NCBI GenBank assembly: GCA_023213315.1
Contig: JAKCPI010015453.1
Coordinates: 62,001-126,000, forward strand
Length of the DNA stretch: 64,000 nucleotides
From: Euborellia annulipes
Taxonomy: Eukaryota > Arthropoda > Insecta > Dermaptera > Anisolabididae
Direction: 5' to 3'
The notes beneath the pieces were generated by a model. It did not search any database. It was given only the letters and a program-made list of their open reading frames with translations, and was not told the origin of the DNA. The position numbers and the translations under genes are program-made. Of this stretch, positions 22,667 through 34,217 are shown in pieces; within the stretch, counting starts at the first letter, position 1; each line of letters opens with the position of its first letter.

Positions 22667-23441
22667 GGTTGTTCGGATAGTACCTCGTAAGTCATAATAG
22701 AATCTAAATTTTTTTTTAAATAAAATTAAAAATTTGAATGCCAAAATTCCTTATTATAATTTAGTCGTGACCTATCAGAGTTTATAATTTGATTAAGTTA
22801 TTAATTTAATTACCAAAAATAATAAATGAATGACTTTCGACTTGAGCAGTATTTCACGTAATATAGAACTGGCAACATTGCATTCATCAGCTATCTATTT
22901 TAAATCTTAAACGCCTTAAATTTTATTTTATTTAATATATTACAATGTTTAATGCAAATCAGTTTAAACACAATGGACGATTTGCGAGAAAAAATATCGT
23001 AAAATTGAAAAAAAAATGTAACTGACAGCGAGGAAAGTGTATTATTTTATGCGACGTTGCCAGGCTGGTCTGAATCTTATTTTTAAATATTGGCGACTGT
23101 CATTTTGGAGAATTTTTTGACTTTCTTGTTAAAATATCTTTAAAAGATTTCGGCAGAAACTTTTGATTTTATGTTTAACGTAGTGAATTGATAAAAATGT
23201 AAGTTTTTTGTTTTTTTGTATCTATTGCAGAGGTGGCTATATAATTCGATATGTGTGCGTTTCGTCGTTATTCCCCATAGACTACATGTTAAATTTCAAT
23301 TTTTAAAAAATTAATTACACGATAACCCTGGGTCAGATCTGCTTCAAAATTTTATTTTATACGTATGTGATAGTGATTAATAATAAACATACTAAAAAAT
23401 TAGCTTTTAATCTAACAAAGTGCTTTTATGTCCGAACAACC
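22667..23441. mobile_element. TTAA-flanked element (family E) with 11-bp inverted ends
   Basis: Ends GGTTGTTCGGA and TCCGAACAACC, directly bounded by TTAA on both sides (22663-22666, 23442-23445). This is the piggyBac-type duplication, but no transposase is present. A left-truncated relative is at 61436-62115. Confidence 0.65.
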
Positions 23442-23584
23442 TTAAATGCTCGAAAACTAGCAGTTATATGTAAAAGAGATTTCACGGCGCATTTGTCGTA
23501 AACATACTTTCTAGCACGCCAAATTATTTTTTTAATTTTCCACCTCAGTTTCTGGAGTCATTGATTGATATAAATGTCAATTAA

Positions 23585-23720
23585 ATTTATTATGTATCGA
23601 TGGCAAAAGGGGAACGTTCCACACCTTAGTTTTTCGGTGACACCCATAAAACACGGCGTTTGTTAGTGGCTTTTGCTCTAATCAGTTGCCAGGTCTTTAT
23701 TAATAAAAGTAGTTAAATTA
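23585..23720. repeat. Family D repeat
   Basis: TATGTATCGATGGCAA ... GTTCCACACC ... AGTTGCCAGG, matching 2355-2530. Confidence 0.5.
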
Positions 23721-24344
23721 TAAGGAAAATCCTCTCTATTTGCTCATTTGCAATTACTTGGGGGGGGGAATGTTCCCCAATAGCGTTGCCAAAACGCCAA
23801 CATTAAAATCGATTTGTAATTCCCAATGAAAGAAAATTAATTTGAAACAATGTTTGGGTTTCTATGCTATTTGTAAATACATGTTTCAAGGGAATTATTT
23901 TTGTTTTTTTGTTTTTTTTTTGGCGATGGTTTTTTATTGTATTCATTCGTTCATTTGAATATTTTAACCATTTGATACAAACAGAGTTGCTGCTGCTGCT
24001 GGGGGGCAAATAGCAGAGCAGGTCGATGTCATATCCACCCCCCCCCTCCCCACTCCCCCCACCCCTCTAAAACTGCCATTGCAGGTGCAAATTGCTATCG
24101 AAAAGGTCACTGGCCATCCAGGAAGCAGCAGCCAGCCTCTCTAAAATCATCCAAAGTGGCGGAGGGCGAGAAAAACCATTAAAAAATTAATTCATCCATA
24201 ATAAACACACACAATTTGAAAACGATTTGCCGACATCACTTATTTGGCTTTTAAATAGCGCTATATTTAGCTATACATGTATAAAATAAAAGACAAAAAA
24301 AAAAAATGATTTTTAACGTGAGCGACAAACTGAAGGTCATAAAA

Positions 24345-25290
24345 TCTGTTGTGACTGGTTGCACAGCACACAACTTTCTCTTACCTTCGATAATTGAAAG
24401 TTGTGTACTGTGCTTGTCACTCCAGATTTTTTTGTGTCGACATATATTTAGTTTCCGACAGTACGGTACATTCGAATTCAAGAAGTAAACTTTTTTTTTT
24501 TTTTTTTTTGAAAAAACATTCACACTTTTTCTCATCACACTCACCATTCACACAGTCTTTTCGGCAACTGAGGCATTAACCTTAAACCATTAAGACTTTT
24601 AGATAACCGTTAAAGTAATATATATATTGGGGGTTCAGGTATTTCTATTTAAGCCATCTGGTGTCCAAATGGCTTAATTAAAATCATCGGACTGTGGGTC
24701 CGAACCCGCGACGTTTGGTATAGGAGATAGGCACTCTACTACTACGCCAAACTCGGGGGCAAAGTAAAATTTTAAGTGTGGGAAAATATTTATATTTTGT
24801 TACCATGTCAACCATGGTCAACCATCCTATCTCTTCTATGGAGATACAAGAGTAAAGTGGTCTTCAGAAGATTTCAATGGCAAAATGAGAATATACATTT
24901 TAAAGAGAATCTAAAAAATAATTGATTTTTGAATTAACAAAAAAATTGTTGGAGCGAATTTTGAGAAAATCGATACAAAACTGAAAAAAGTGCATCAGTA
25001 AAGTACTAGTACTCTTTGGTCGATTTTGTTCAAAAGCCGTGTCGCCCTAGGGGGATGCCTAACTAAATTATAAAATTTCAACCTCCTAGCTCTTTTCGTT
25101 CTTGAGATATTTTGTTCACAGACACACGCACAGACAGACAGACCATGTCGCGAAAACCTCTTTTTTGGGTTCAGGGGACCTCAAAACGTGAAGATCCGTC
25201 AAAATCTCGACATCTAATTTTTGGCATGAATCCAATACTTTCTCTCTCTATACAGTGTATATTAACATATATATAGAGGTAAGAGAAAGT
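24345..25290 (-). mobile_element. Family A element interrupted by a SINE1
   Basis: Hairpin at 24345-24430, family body resuming at 24765, and the terminal GGTAAGAGAAAGT at 25278-25290. The SINE1 at 24491-24760 sits between AAGTAAAC and AAAGTAAAA, a near-duplicate of the target. Confidence 0.75.
24491..24760 (-). mobile_element. SINE1 copy nested in family A
   Basis: Inverted A tail at 24491-24509, body motif TCGGCAACTGAGGC, and head GAGTTTGGCGTAGTAGTAGAG read on minus. Confidence 0.7.
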
Positions 25291-25292
25291 AA

Positions 25293-25566
25293 AAATTGGT
25301 TTTCGCTACATGGTCTTGTGTGTGTGTGTGTGTGTCTGTGTGTCTGTCTGTGCCTGTGAACAAAATATCTCAAGAACGGAAAGAGCTAGGAAGTTGAAAT
25401 TTTATATTTAAGTTAGGCACCCCCATGGGACGTGACACGAAGCTTTTGAACAAAATCGACTAAAGTGTACTAGTACTTTATTGATGCACTTTTTTCAGTT
25501 TTGTTTTGATTTTCTCAAAATTAGCTCCAACGATTTTGATTAAAATTCAAAAATCAATTATTTTTT
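25293..25566 (+). mobile_element. Family A fragment
   Basis: Starts within the element at GGTTTTCGCTACATGG with the (GT)n tract at 25318-25345 and stops at AATTATTTTTT. It abuts the preceding copy head to head. Confidence 0.65.
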
Positions 25567-26466
25567 GACGTGACAACGTCTTACAAATCATGTGTCTATA
25601 GTGGCATGTTAGAGAACTTGCACGAAAAAGTTTATTGGCTTGAATAACTCCTCTGTCTTAAGAGGTATAATTATGACAAATATACGGTTAGAAAGAATGA
25701 GTTTTCAGCTAAAGATTTCACCATTTATTTTTTCCTATCATTTTATTTTACCGCGCTCCGGTAAATTCTAATTTGAAAGTTTAAACCCCTGTAGATTCTG
25801 AACGGCTTATCAGATCAGACTAAATGGGATGTCATTTGGTGCAGAAAGAAAACCTCTAATAGAATAAATAAAAAAATCCCGAGTAATTAACTCCAAAATT
25901 GGTTTTTTTCTCGAAAAACCTCATTTTTTAGGCAAAAAAATATCGAAAAATAGCCCTACTTGTGCAACGCATAGCCACTTGACCATAAAAGCTACATTAA
26001 ATCTAAATATAGTTTTAGAAAGAGTGGTTCAATACCCCCAGGGCTTTTTTTCTTTTTTTTGATATGAGGTCATTTTACCGCATGAGAGCACTCGGCGGGA
26101 TTTCGTTTTTCGAAATTTTACACCCCTGTAGATTCCGAACGGCTAATCAGATCAGACTAAATGAGATGTCATTTAGTGCGGAAAGATAACCTCTAATAAA
26201 ATAAATAAAAAAATCCCGAGTAATTAACTCCAAAATTAGTTTTTTTCTCGAAAAACCTCATTTTTTAAGCATATGTCGCCCTTAATGGATAAAAAAAAGC
26301 CACACCTGTCATATATGGTTTCAATGAAAATGTTTGAATGTTTATTTATGAAAACAAACTACTAGTAAAAAAAAAAAAAAAAAAACAATACTTTCTCTCT
26401 TTATATTTCAATATAGGTAAGAGAAAAAAAAAATTTTTGAAATCAAGCAAAAGACGTTGTCACGTT
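25567..26466. mobile_element. Family B element with GACGTGACAACGTCTT ends
   Basis: The left end GACGTGACAACGTC is mirrored at the right by GACGTTGTCACGTT. A ~150-bp internal segment is duplicated (about 25790-25925 and 26120-26265). An ACTTTCTC/TATATA hairpin like the family A terminus lies at 26389-26425. A diverged copy is at 50233-50717. Confidence 0.6.
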
Positions 26467-26505
26467 AAAAAGCCACCGGCTGTGTAGAAGACACAGCCAA
26501 CACCT

Positions 26506-26781
26506 AATTTTTTAGATACTCTTTAAAATGTATATTCTCATTTTGCCATTGAAATCTTCTGAAGACCACTTTACTCTTGTACTTCATAGGAAAGATAGGA
26601 TAAATGGTTGCCTTGGTAACAAGATATAAATATTTACTCATACTTATAAATTTTACACCTCTCGAAATTACCATACTGTCGGAAACTAAATATATGTCTG
26701 GTGTGACAAGCACAGAACACAACTTTCGATTATCAAAGGTAAGAGAAAGTTGTGTGCTGTGCAACCAGTCACAACAGATTT
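26506..26781 (+). mobile_element. Family A element, 5'-truncated
   Basis: Begins at TTTTTTAGATACTC and runs to the hairpin end GTCACAACAGA. Confidence 0.65.
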
Positions 26782-26884
26782 TTTGTTTAGAGATCAAAAA
26801 CAGGCTTGGATTAAAAGCAGCCCCTGGACAAGTAGACGGCCCGCCGGGCAAGTTTCTCAATTTTAATCAAAGTTTGTTATTTTA

Positions 26885-27940
26885 GCTTTTGTTATTAAAC
26901 AAAAATTTGTTTATATTCTGATTGAATGTTTTCTCTGTCATTGATTTTGTATTCGATGAATATAAATTAATTCCGAGAATACGATAATTGCTATCCTATT
27001 TATTTATTTATTTATTTATTTTTTTGTGCATTGATAATAAATTTGCCTATGCAAAATGATACAAAGGGACAAACAAACAAGAACAAAAGGAAGCAGCACA
27101 CACACACACACAACAACACACAGTGATTGCTTTATAGTTCTTCCGATCTTTCTTTCCCCACGTCACGCAATCCTTAATTAATATTCTAACAAAAAAATAA
27201 ATAAATAAATATATAAATAAAAATATGTAAATTATTACGTTTATTTAACAACATCCTAAATATTTGTTTAGAAATTTTATATATTTTAATACATTACATC
27301 ACTTAACGCACTCACTTTTAATAACGTTAATGTTAATGTTAATGATGATGATGATGATGATAAGATCATGTGACATGTTATCAAACGAAAACAATCATGT
27401 GAGCAATTTTTAAAACTTTGATTAAAAAAAAAAAAAATCAGCTAAATTTAATTAATCTTGTTCGCTCTTTGTAGAGAGATATGATTTATTATAAATTTAT
27501 GTTAATATTATTATGATTATTATAAACATAATATAATTAATTGATAAATAGATGCGTGTTAGTGAATGCTGCTGATAAGCGGAAACAAAAACCCTCCAGG
27601 TGTATTTAATTTCAACAAGTTTTTCAAAGATAAACATTTATTTATTTATTTATTTTAATTACCAGTATAATTTTTGTGTTTAAGATTTTAACACTTCATT
27701 TCTCTATCTTAGTATTTTTATCACTAACCGCTCCGCCCGACTTTGGCGGACGACACCCCTCTGCCCCTCCTCTCAGCTGGCTCGAGCCCGCCTGCGGAGG
27801 ATCCTCGCCTTTTTTTTATATTTATTATTTTATTATTATTATTTATTTATTTGTACATAGGTAATTATTTTTACAGGTACAAAGAATCTGAGACATGAAA
27901 AATATACAATAATTAGCAACAAGTTTTTTTCTACATGAGA
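26885..27940. other. AT-rich spacer with simple repeats
   Basis: (ATTT)n at 26999-27022, (CA)n near 27098-27123, (GAT)n at 27343-27360. A GC-rich patch at 27726-27812 (GGCGGACGACACCCC) resembles 28530-28582 and is otherwise unassigned. Confidence 0.45.
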
Positions 27941-27950
27941 CTAATCAAAC

Positions 27951-28186
27951 CAAGGGAGGATACAAGGGAGGGGGAGTAAAGGGGGGTAATTACCCCCCCC
28001 CCCAAGATTTAAAAAAAAAATACTTTTTTCGAAAAAAATTTACTTTTAATGTAAAATTTTAAAAATTAATACTTAAAAATTAGTACAGAATGCGCCTTTG
28101 AATTGCTGAAATTAAGAAAAAAAACTGTGTTGTGCGACCAGTCACCCCCCCCCCCCCCCCGAGAAACACCTCTGGATCCGCCCTTG
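27951..28186. mobile_element. hAT-type MITE (family G1), perfect 8-bp duplication
   Basis: CAAGGGAGGATAC ... GGATCCGCCCTTG, flanked by AATCAAAC at 27943-27950 and 28187-28194. Confidence 0.8.
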
Positions 28187-28226
28187 AATCAAACATAATA
28201 AAAGATCTTAATTTCATGAAAAATAT

Positions 28227-28402
28227 AAATGTTTTTTTGCTTGCTGGATGGTAGGATTTCTCAAATATTTGATGAGTTCTTGCATAGAGGCATTTTTGAG
28301 TTCTTTAATATAGTGGGATCTTATAGGGGCAAAAGTAGGGCATTCACAAACAATGCGCTGAATTGTCTCTTTATTTTAAAGGTTACAAGTTGTACATATT
28401 TG
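28227..28402 (-). pseudogene. LINE ORF2 C-terminal remnant
   Basis: The minus-strand frame reads CTTCNL, stop, NKETIQRIVCECPTF then APIRSHYIKEL. The C-x2-C ... ET-x-x-R-x-x-x-x-CP pattern is the cysteine/histidine motif at the C-terminus of non-LTR retrotransposon ORF2. Two in-frame stops (28366 region and just upstream) show it is dead. Further upstream RT sequence was not found. Confidence 0.55.
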
Positions 28403-28659
28403 TCTTTAGTCTATCTGATAGAGACATTTGTTTATATGGAATTTTATGAAGTATTTGCTCTCTGATCTAAGCGCACTTACAACTTTGGAAACATTGATAT
28501 TAATATTAAAAGTTAAGTATTGTTGTGGAAAGAGCCCACCCTCTGTCCCTCCCCTCAACTGGCTATGGCGGATCCTCGCCTTTTTTTTAACTCGCGAAAG
28601 CGGTCATTTCTCTACCAGGGTAAATAAAGAACTCAAAAGCGTAACTAGCCTTTGAGAGC

Positions 28660-28822
28660 GGAGGGGGCGAAGTTGAATGGGTGGGTGCACAAGGTACGAA
28701 GATCTATATTGACCAGTAATCATAAGCAGCCAGGAAGAATATATTTAAAAAAAAAAAAGAAAAAAAGTAAAAAGGAGAAGCATAAAATTGGAACTCAACT
28801 GCGGGAACTAAGAAGATGCCTG
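28660..28822 (-). pseudogene. LINE 3'-end remnant
   Basis: Colinear with 58058-58195: GGGTGCACAAGGTACGAAG, CAGCCAGGAAGAA, GGAGAAGC and CAACTGCGGGAACT occur in order. Only the last ORF2 codons and 3' UTR remain. Confidence 0.5.
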
Positions 28823-28966
28823 TTGAGATTAGGGTCCAGGCATTCTTATTTAAGCCATTTGGTATCCAAATGCCTTAAATAAAATCATCGGACTGCCTGG
28901 GGTACGAGCCCGCGACTTTTGGTATACGACGTTAGCACGCTAAACCCTACACCAAGCCTCGAGGGC
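28823..28966 (-). mobile_element. SINE1 copy, 3'-truncated
   Basis: Body hairpin AAGCCATTTGGTATCC, then box B (minus GGCTCGTACCCC) and head AGGCTTGGTGTAGGGTTTAG. Confidence 0.6.
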
Positions 28967-28984
28967 ATCTCTTCGATATATTAT

Positions 28985-29212
28985 TAGAAGATATAAAATT
29001 TATAAGTATGTGAAAATATTTATATTTCGTTACCATGGCAACCATTTATCCTATCTTTCCTATGAAGTATAAGAGGAAAGTGGTCTTCAGAAGATTTCAA
29101 TGGCAAAATGAGAATATACATTTCAAAAAGCATCAAAACAATAATTGATTTTTGAATTTTAATCAAAATCGTTAGAGCGAATTTTGAGAAAAATGAAAAA
29201 AAAAGTACATGA
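28985..29212 (-). mobile_element. Family A fragment
   Basis: TAAAATTTATAAGTATG through GTTACCATGGCAACC to GAATTTTGAGAAAAA. Both ends missing. Confidence 0.6.
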
Positions 29213-29229
29213 GCACAACTGCCATGCAC

Positions 29230-30165
29230 CAACTCCCAAGATTTGAGCCTCTGACCATATTATTTGTTTAGATAATTATATTCAATTATATATTCGCAAA
29301 GGGCAGGATTCGCAAATTCAACCAGGTGAAATACAACCGTCAACGAAAAGGAAGATCCTCATTCTTTCATATTCTCTTCTAATCTTTAATTCGAATTTCA
29401 GAAAACTCATTGATTAGATTTTTACAAAAATTTTGTAATATTTTCAATAACCCCTCCCCCCCCCCCCCCCCCTCTTCTCTATGTAGGCGGAGATAGGCAA
29501 CCCAAATGACCAATTCTTACTATTAGACTATTCTAACGCCCTAAATTCTTTTTCTTGTTTATCTACCCTTTGCATTTAAATTCATTGATTTAATAGAATC
29601 TCAACTTTCAATAAAAGTTTCCATTTCATTATCTACTAGCTACTTAAATTTTTTCCCTCCTGACTGCAAGGCTATTAAATAAAAAAATCGTATTCAATCA
29701 CGTCTTTAAACGACATTTCGATGATTCAATAAAATTTTAATGTTTATTTCAATTGTATTTTTTCTCGTAAATCAATGCTTTCTTCAATCCAATAAGAAAA
29801 AAAAAATTATTATTTCTTCTTTAGTTTATAGGTCATTTAAATTTATTAAAGAATGCCAAATGGCCACTTTAAGAGATTTGAAATAATGATAATGAATAAA
29901 TTGCTCAAAAACAGTCTCAAAATTTGTGGGAAAAGGTGTGACATCACCCCCCCACCCGCCCCTCCTCTCCCTACAAATGATTTTTGAATTTTATAAGTGA
30001 TTACATCAGAGTGGGCCAAACCAAATCGCGCTACTCATCCAAGGAGCGCAGAGCATTGATAAAAAGTAAAAAAAACAAAAGCAAAACTTTCCCGCTATAC
30101 ATCCAATTAAAAGCAGGGAAAGTTTTGCAGCTTCGTTGCCTATTTTAAATTATTTAAATTAAATT
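29230..30165. other. AT-rich spacer
   Basis: Poly(C) at 29454-29472. A short inverted GGGAAAGTTTTGC motif near 30086-30128 is also seen at 62125. No exon recognised. Confidence 0.35.
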
Positions 30166-30169
30166 AAAT

Positions 30170-30650
30170 CCTTATTTATATCAAGATATATTCTATGAAA
30201 TAACAAAGTGTGAAATATTGAAATGACTTAATTTTTTACGAATAACTTCTGAACTACTGAACGGATTGACAGGAAATTCACTCCAGGTCTAGAGGCTATA
30301 GTCATAATTATTATGCCTGAGTGTCAAAAGATTTGGTTCAGAGGAAGCTGAGAAAACCGATAATATTTTCCAGCTCATTTTTACCTCTCCATGAGGTCCG
30401 ATTCACTTCTAGTTTTAATATCTTCTTAGGCCCACTTAGGACTAACAAAAGAAGATATTAAAGCTATAGTTTCAGAAATATAAGAAAAAAAAGCACATCA
30501 CATACACCTACAATGTAGGTCCTACATATATACCCTAGTACAGTACAATACGTAGAACATTAAAATATTTTTTTGCATATCTCGGGTCGCTATGACCTGA
30601 AATATAAAGATATATAAAAAAGCAAAAGTGTGGGGTCGTAGGACTCCCGA
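30170..30650. repeat. Family F repeat
   Basis: CTGAACTACTGAACGGATT, CCAGGTCTAGAGGC and CGCTATGACCTGAAA recur in inverted order at 60490-61320. No terminal structure defined. Confidence 0.5.
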
Positions 30651-31568
30651 CAGAAACGAAGTTCCTCACGCCTTTTCTTCAATTCAGAATCGTAGATAGA
30701 AGGAAATAAAGAGAAGGAGAAGGTGGGCGTGGCTTCGCCAAGACTTCGGCTAATCTCGCCTTCCTCCGCCGTGGCTCGGGAGCTGGGAACGCATTTTTGT
30801 TTAGGAACGCATTTTTGTTACGTTGCATTTTCCCCTAATTCACCCTGCGTAAGCTTCGTTCCAAAAAAATGAGGTGTTAAATTTTTTAAGATCATATACT
30901 TTTCCCCTTATATTATCAAATATATATATATATGATGATTATCAATATATTATTTAAAATACAGTCTCTAAGGCCTCTACGAATAAGGAGCAAAAGCAAA
31001 AGATTACCCCCCACTAACTAGAAGGGAATTAATCCAACTGTGATGGCAACACAATGTCGAGAAAAATTCAAACAAATATTTGATGTATTAAATAATTAAG
31101 CAATTTTATGAAAGTAATAAAAAATAAATTAAAACTCTCATAAATGCAAAATTATGGAAAATACGTAAGTTTCCGTTCTGATTCTTTTATTTATAATTAG
31201 ATAACACAAAATTCAATATCTAATTTGGAAACAAAAAAGGAAACAATCTTGTTCAGTAGTTTTGAGCCTCGTATACGTGTATCATTTTAAAGCTTGTTTC
31301 AAGGCCTTTCCAAAAATACTTGGTTCATAGTTCTATCTTTATTAGAACAGAAGTTACAGCTGTTTTAGTCTGCAAAGATTTTGAAATTTTCCGAAATTTT
31401 TTAAATTTTGGGGAGCCATAACTTTTGTTCTACTTGTGCTACAATTCTGTAATTTGGCATTTTTCATTCTCTCATCATGTACAATGAACACACAAAATTT
31501 CATCAAAATCGGAGATGGTCGGGTTGAAAATGGTACTTTTCTGTGTTGATTTGAAATGAAATGACTCG
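30651..31568. other. Unassigned intergenic sequence
   Basis: A short GC-richer patch at 30718-30795 and (TA)n at 30922-30935. No supported gene. Confidence 0.35.
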
Positions 31569-31632
31569 TATATCTTCCGTATATTCTCATTTTGTCCTTG
31601 AAATCTTTTGAAGTACACTTTACCATTGTACA
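31569..31632 (+). repeat. Family A scrap
   Basis: GTATATTCTCATTTTGTCC then GAAATC and GAAGTACACTTTACC, family A interior. Confidence 0.45.
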
Positions 31633-32193
31633 GCGAGGGTCAATATTAAGTCACTTGCATGTCTTATAAAGCATATATTGTAGTAGAGAATGGTACATTA
31701 ATTTGCCCTAGGTTAAGATTTATGAGCATTTATAATGAAGAAGAAAACGTAAATGAGGCTTATGACTTTCTTCACAGGAAAAATGGCAATTTTTTTGACT
31801 TAAAAATGAGTTAAAAAAAAAAAATTGATTCTAGAGTTTATTAATCGCTAGAGATGGGCAAAATCGTTCTTTTTGAACAACGGGTCGTTCGCTGTTCGAT
31901 CTCTGAAACGACCCGTTGGTCGTTCTTTTTTCAATGTCTCTTCCCTCCCCCCCCCCTCTCATTGAGGATGAAGCAGGTCAATTTACATTCTTTTTTGTTG
32001 AAAAAAATATTTTATTTTATTTTAATATGTCAAGATGGATATTTACTAGCCCTGACATAAAATAGGGTAGGCACCTTCAGGCTGAATAAAAATAATCTGA
32101 AATAAAATGAATATTAATAATGTTTAGAAAAAAAAATTAACGATTAGATATAATTTTATCAAAAATATTAGGCTAATACAATTTAATAAGTTA

Positions 32194-32442
32194 TCGCTCA
32201 GAGGCCCATATCTTGTGGGTACGTGGATAGCGACCACGAGCTGCCCGAGCTGGGACAGGCAGTCCTTCAGTTCTTTGTATGTCTGTCTCTTTCTCCTCTT
32301 TTCAACAGGCGTCAGACCGTGCGACGGGCCGGCCTGTTCTATTTCTTCCGGTCGTAAAAACGTATATGATAGGGTTGGAGGGAAAGAGTGAGGTCCGCCG
32401 ACCCCGCATCGCGGGACAAGGCGAGGAGAGAAGAGGAAGAAG
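32194..32442 (+). mobile_element. R3 retroposon with perfect 14-bp target duplication
   Basis: Flanked by AATTTAATAAGTTA at 32180-32193 and 32443-32456. Starts TCGCTCAGAGG, contains CTTGTGGGTACGTGGATAGCG and CTATTTCTTCCGGTCGTAAA, and ends in a GAAGAAG-type tail. Long duplication, A/G tail and unit length indicate target-primed retrotransposition by a partner LINE. No clear Pol III A/B box pair was recognised. A second copy is at 56347-56573. Confidence 0.7.
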
Positions 32443-33020
32443 AATTTAATAAGTTAAAATTTTATATAAAAAAATTATATTTTTTCATCATCGTTTATCC
32501 GAAGGCTTTAACTGTACGTTAAAAAAAATACCATATCCATCGTTGTAACAAATGGCAAACTAGCAAATATTAAGTGTGCATTCATCTGGAATCGATATTA
32601 TCAATAATTTGTATTTTTTGGACATATCGATATACCTTATGCGGGTTCGCATTCGCAACAAAAATTAATTACAATTGTATTGACTAGCTGTGCCAATCAA
32701 ATAAAATGAAATTTAATAAATAGGGACGGGGTCTAAATGGCCTCAGATGCCGAAAAATAGTTTAAAAAAATAAAATCTAATGTTGCGGGGCCCCTAAAAA
32801 GCGTGGGGCCCGTAGGCGATCGCCTCCTCCGCCTAATGGGTAATCCGGCACTGGATCTATTCTGACGAGATACAAAGTTCGAAATTGATAGTCCTGACAG
32901 TTGGTTCTTACAAAAACAAAATTTTTAATTAATATCCAACTAATTACTGTAATATCTAACTAAGAAGAAACAAAATGTTACGTTTTTTTTTTGAAGCGCA
33001 GTGTTTACAGTATGTCTTTA

Positions 33021-33644
33021 AGGGGGAACAAGTGCGAAGGTGTTAGGCATGTTTTTCCCGATAAAACGTTGTGTGTCATTAAAAGTATGCCCGAATAAAT
33101 CAAGTAATTCAAAAATTTGCCAAGAGATGTCAGAATAATAGCTAATAATATTTAATGCATTTGGTTGATTTTCATTGATCTTTTAACAATAAATACTTTA
33201 TAAATATTATTATATATTATGTATCTTTTATAAAAGCATATAAACATATAAATATAGGCCAGATATAGGCCAAAAGGGGATCAGCTGTTAGACTAGCCTG
33301 CCATCTATTGCAAGAATGCTGAACTAATTTGACAGTTGATTTTTAAATAAATCATCGAAGCTTATTTTAAAAATTTGTTAATTAATATGTGATTAATAAT
33401 AACAATAAATTCATTTTTAAATTTAAAAAAAAAAATTAAAGATTATTGGGACAGATTGTTTTTTTGTATTTGCTTGATAACAAAAAAATTAATTACGATA
33501 ATTTTTTAATAAGTCATTAAAAAAATTATAGCTCGATGTCCCAATGATCTCTTTAAATCATTTTAAAAAATACCGCATTGAAAAATTCTTTATAATAGTC
33601 TAGTTTTTTTTTTTAAGTACGTTTAGACGTCGCTCCTGAACCCC
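33021..33644 (+). mobile_element. Family C element, TTAA-flanked
   Basis: TTAA then GGGGGAACAAGTGCGAAGG at the left; GCTCCTGAACCCCC then TTAA at the right. It provides the intact, empty counterpart of the site where family A inserted in the copy at 34218-35870. No transposase seen. Confidence 0.6.
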
Positions 33645-34213
33645 CTTAAATAGGCATTATTTTGTGAAATAAAAAAAAAAAAAAAAAAAAACGAGTCTTT
33701 AAAAGATGTTTTCCTTAACTAAATGGCTTAATTTTTTTTTTTTTAAGGGTAGGCTCTCTCATAAAAGCAAGGGTCGATTGGTAGTAACTTTTGTTCTTGA
33801 GCTCTTAACTAATAACATATAGGCTATGAAATAACAAGGGCTGCACGCAAATGCAATAAAATAATAAATAAAAGTAATTAGCTGAAGTAAAAGGGAAGGG
33901 GTAAGCCCTTTGGTTTGGCGGAGCACCTGGCACTCACTGATTTACGTTAAGAGAACGAACGAAGGTGTTGTTTGGATTCTTTGTGATTTACTAGCTAGCT
34001 AGCTAGCTGGGATTATTCGGTGGCTCCTTTCCTTTCTCCTTCTTGACAACTCCAATTACCCCTGGGGATTCGATTCTTAATACTATGGATATATCATCAG
34101 GCATTTGCAGAGGGATAACCGCTAGCCCATTTGGGAATAACAAGTATGAATGGACGAGTGTAATTAGCCAACATCTATGAATTGATCTCCTCCATCGGCG
34201 ATGGTGGCAATAT
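33645..34213. other. AT-rich spacer
   Basis: (TAGC)n at 33983-34002. No gene recognised. Confidence 0.35.
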
Positions 34214-34217
34214 TAAG

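Noticed and set aside
24010..24185. Possible exon with a zinc-knuckle-like CYRKGHW
   Set aside because: All three frames are open over a short GC-rich strip; a single Cys-His motif without the full CCHC pattern or splice pair is not enough.
33983..34002. (TAGC)n run as an origin or regulatory site
   Set aside because: Five-unit simple repeat with no supporting context.
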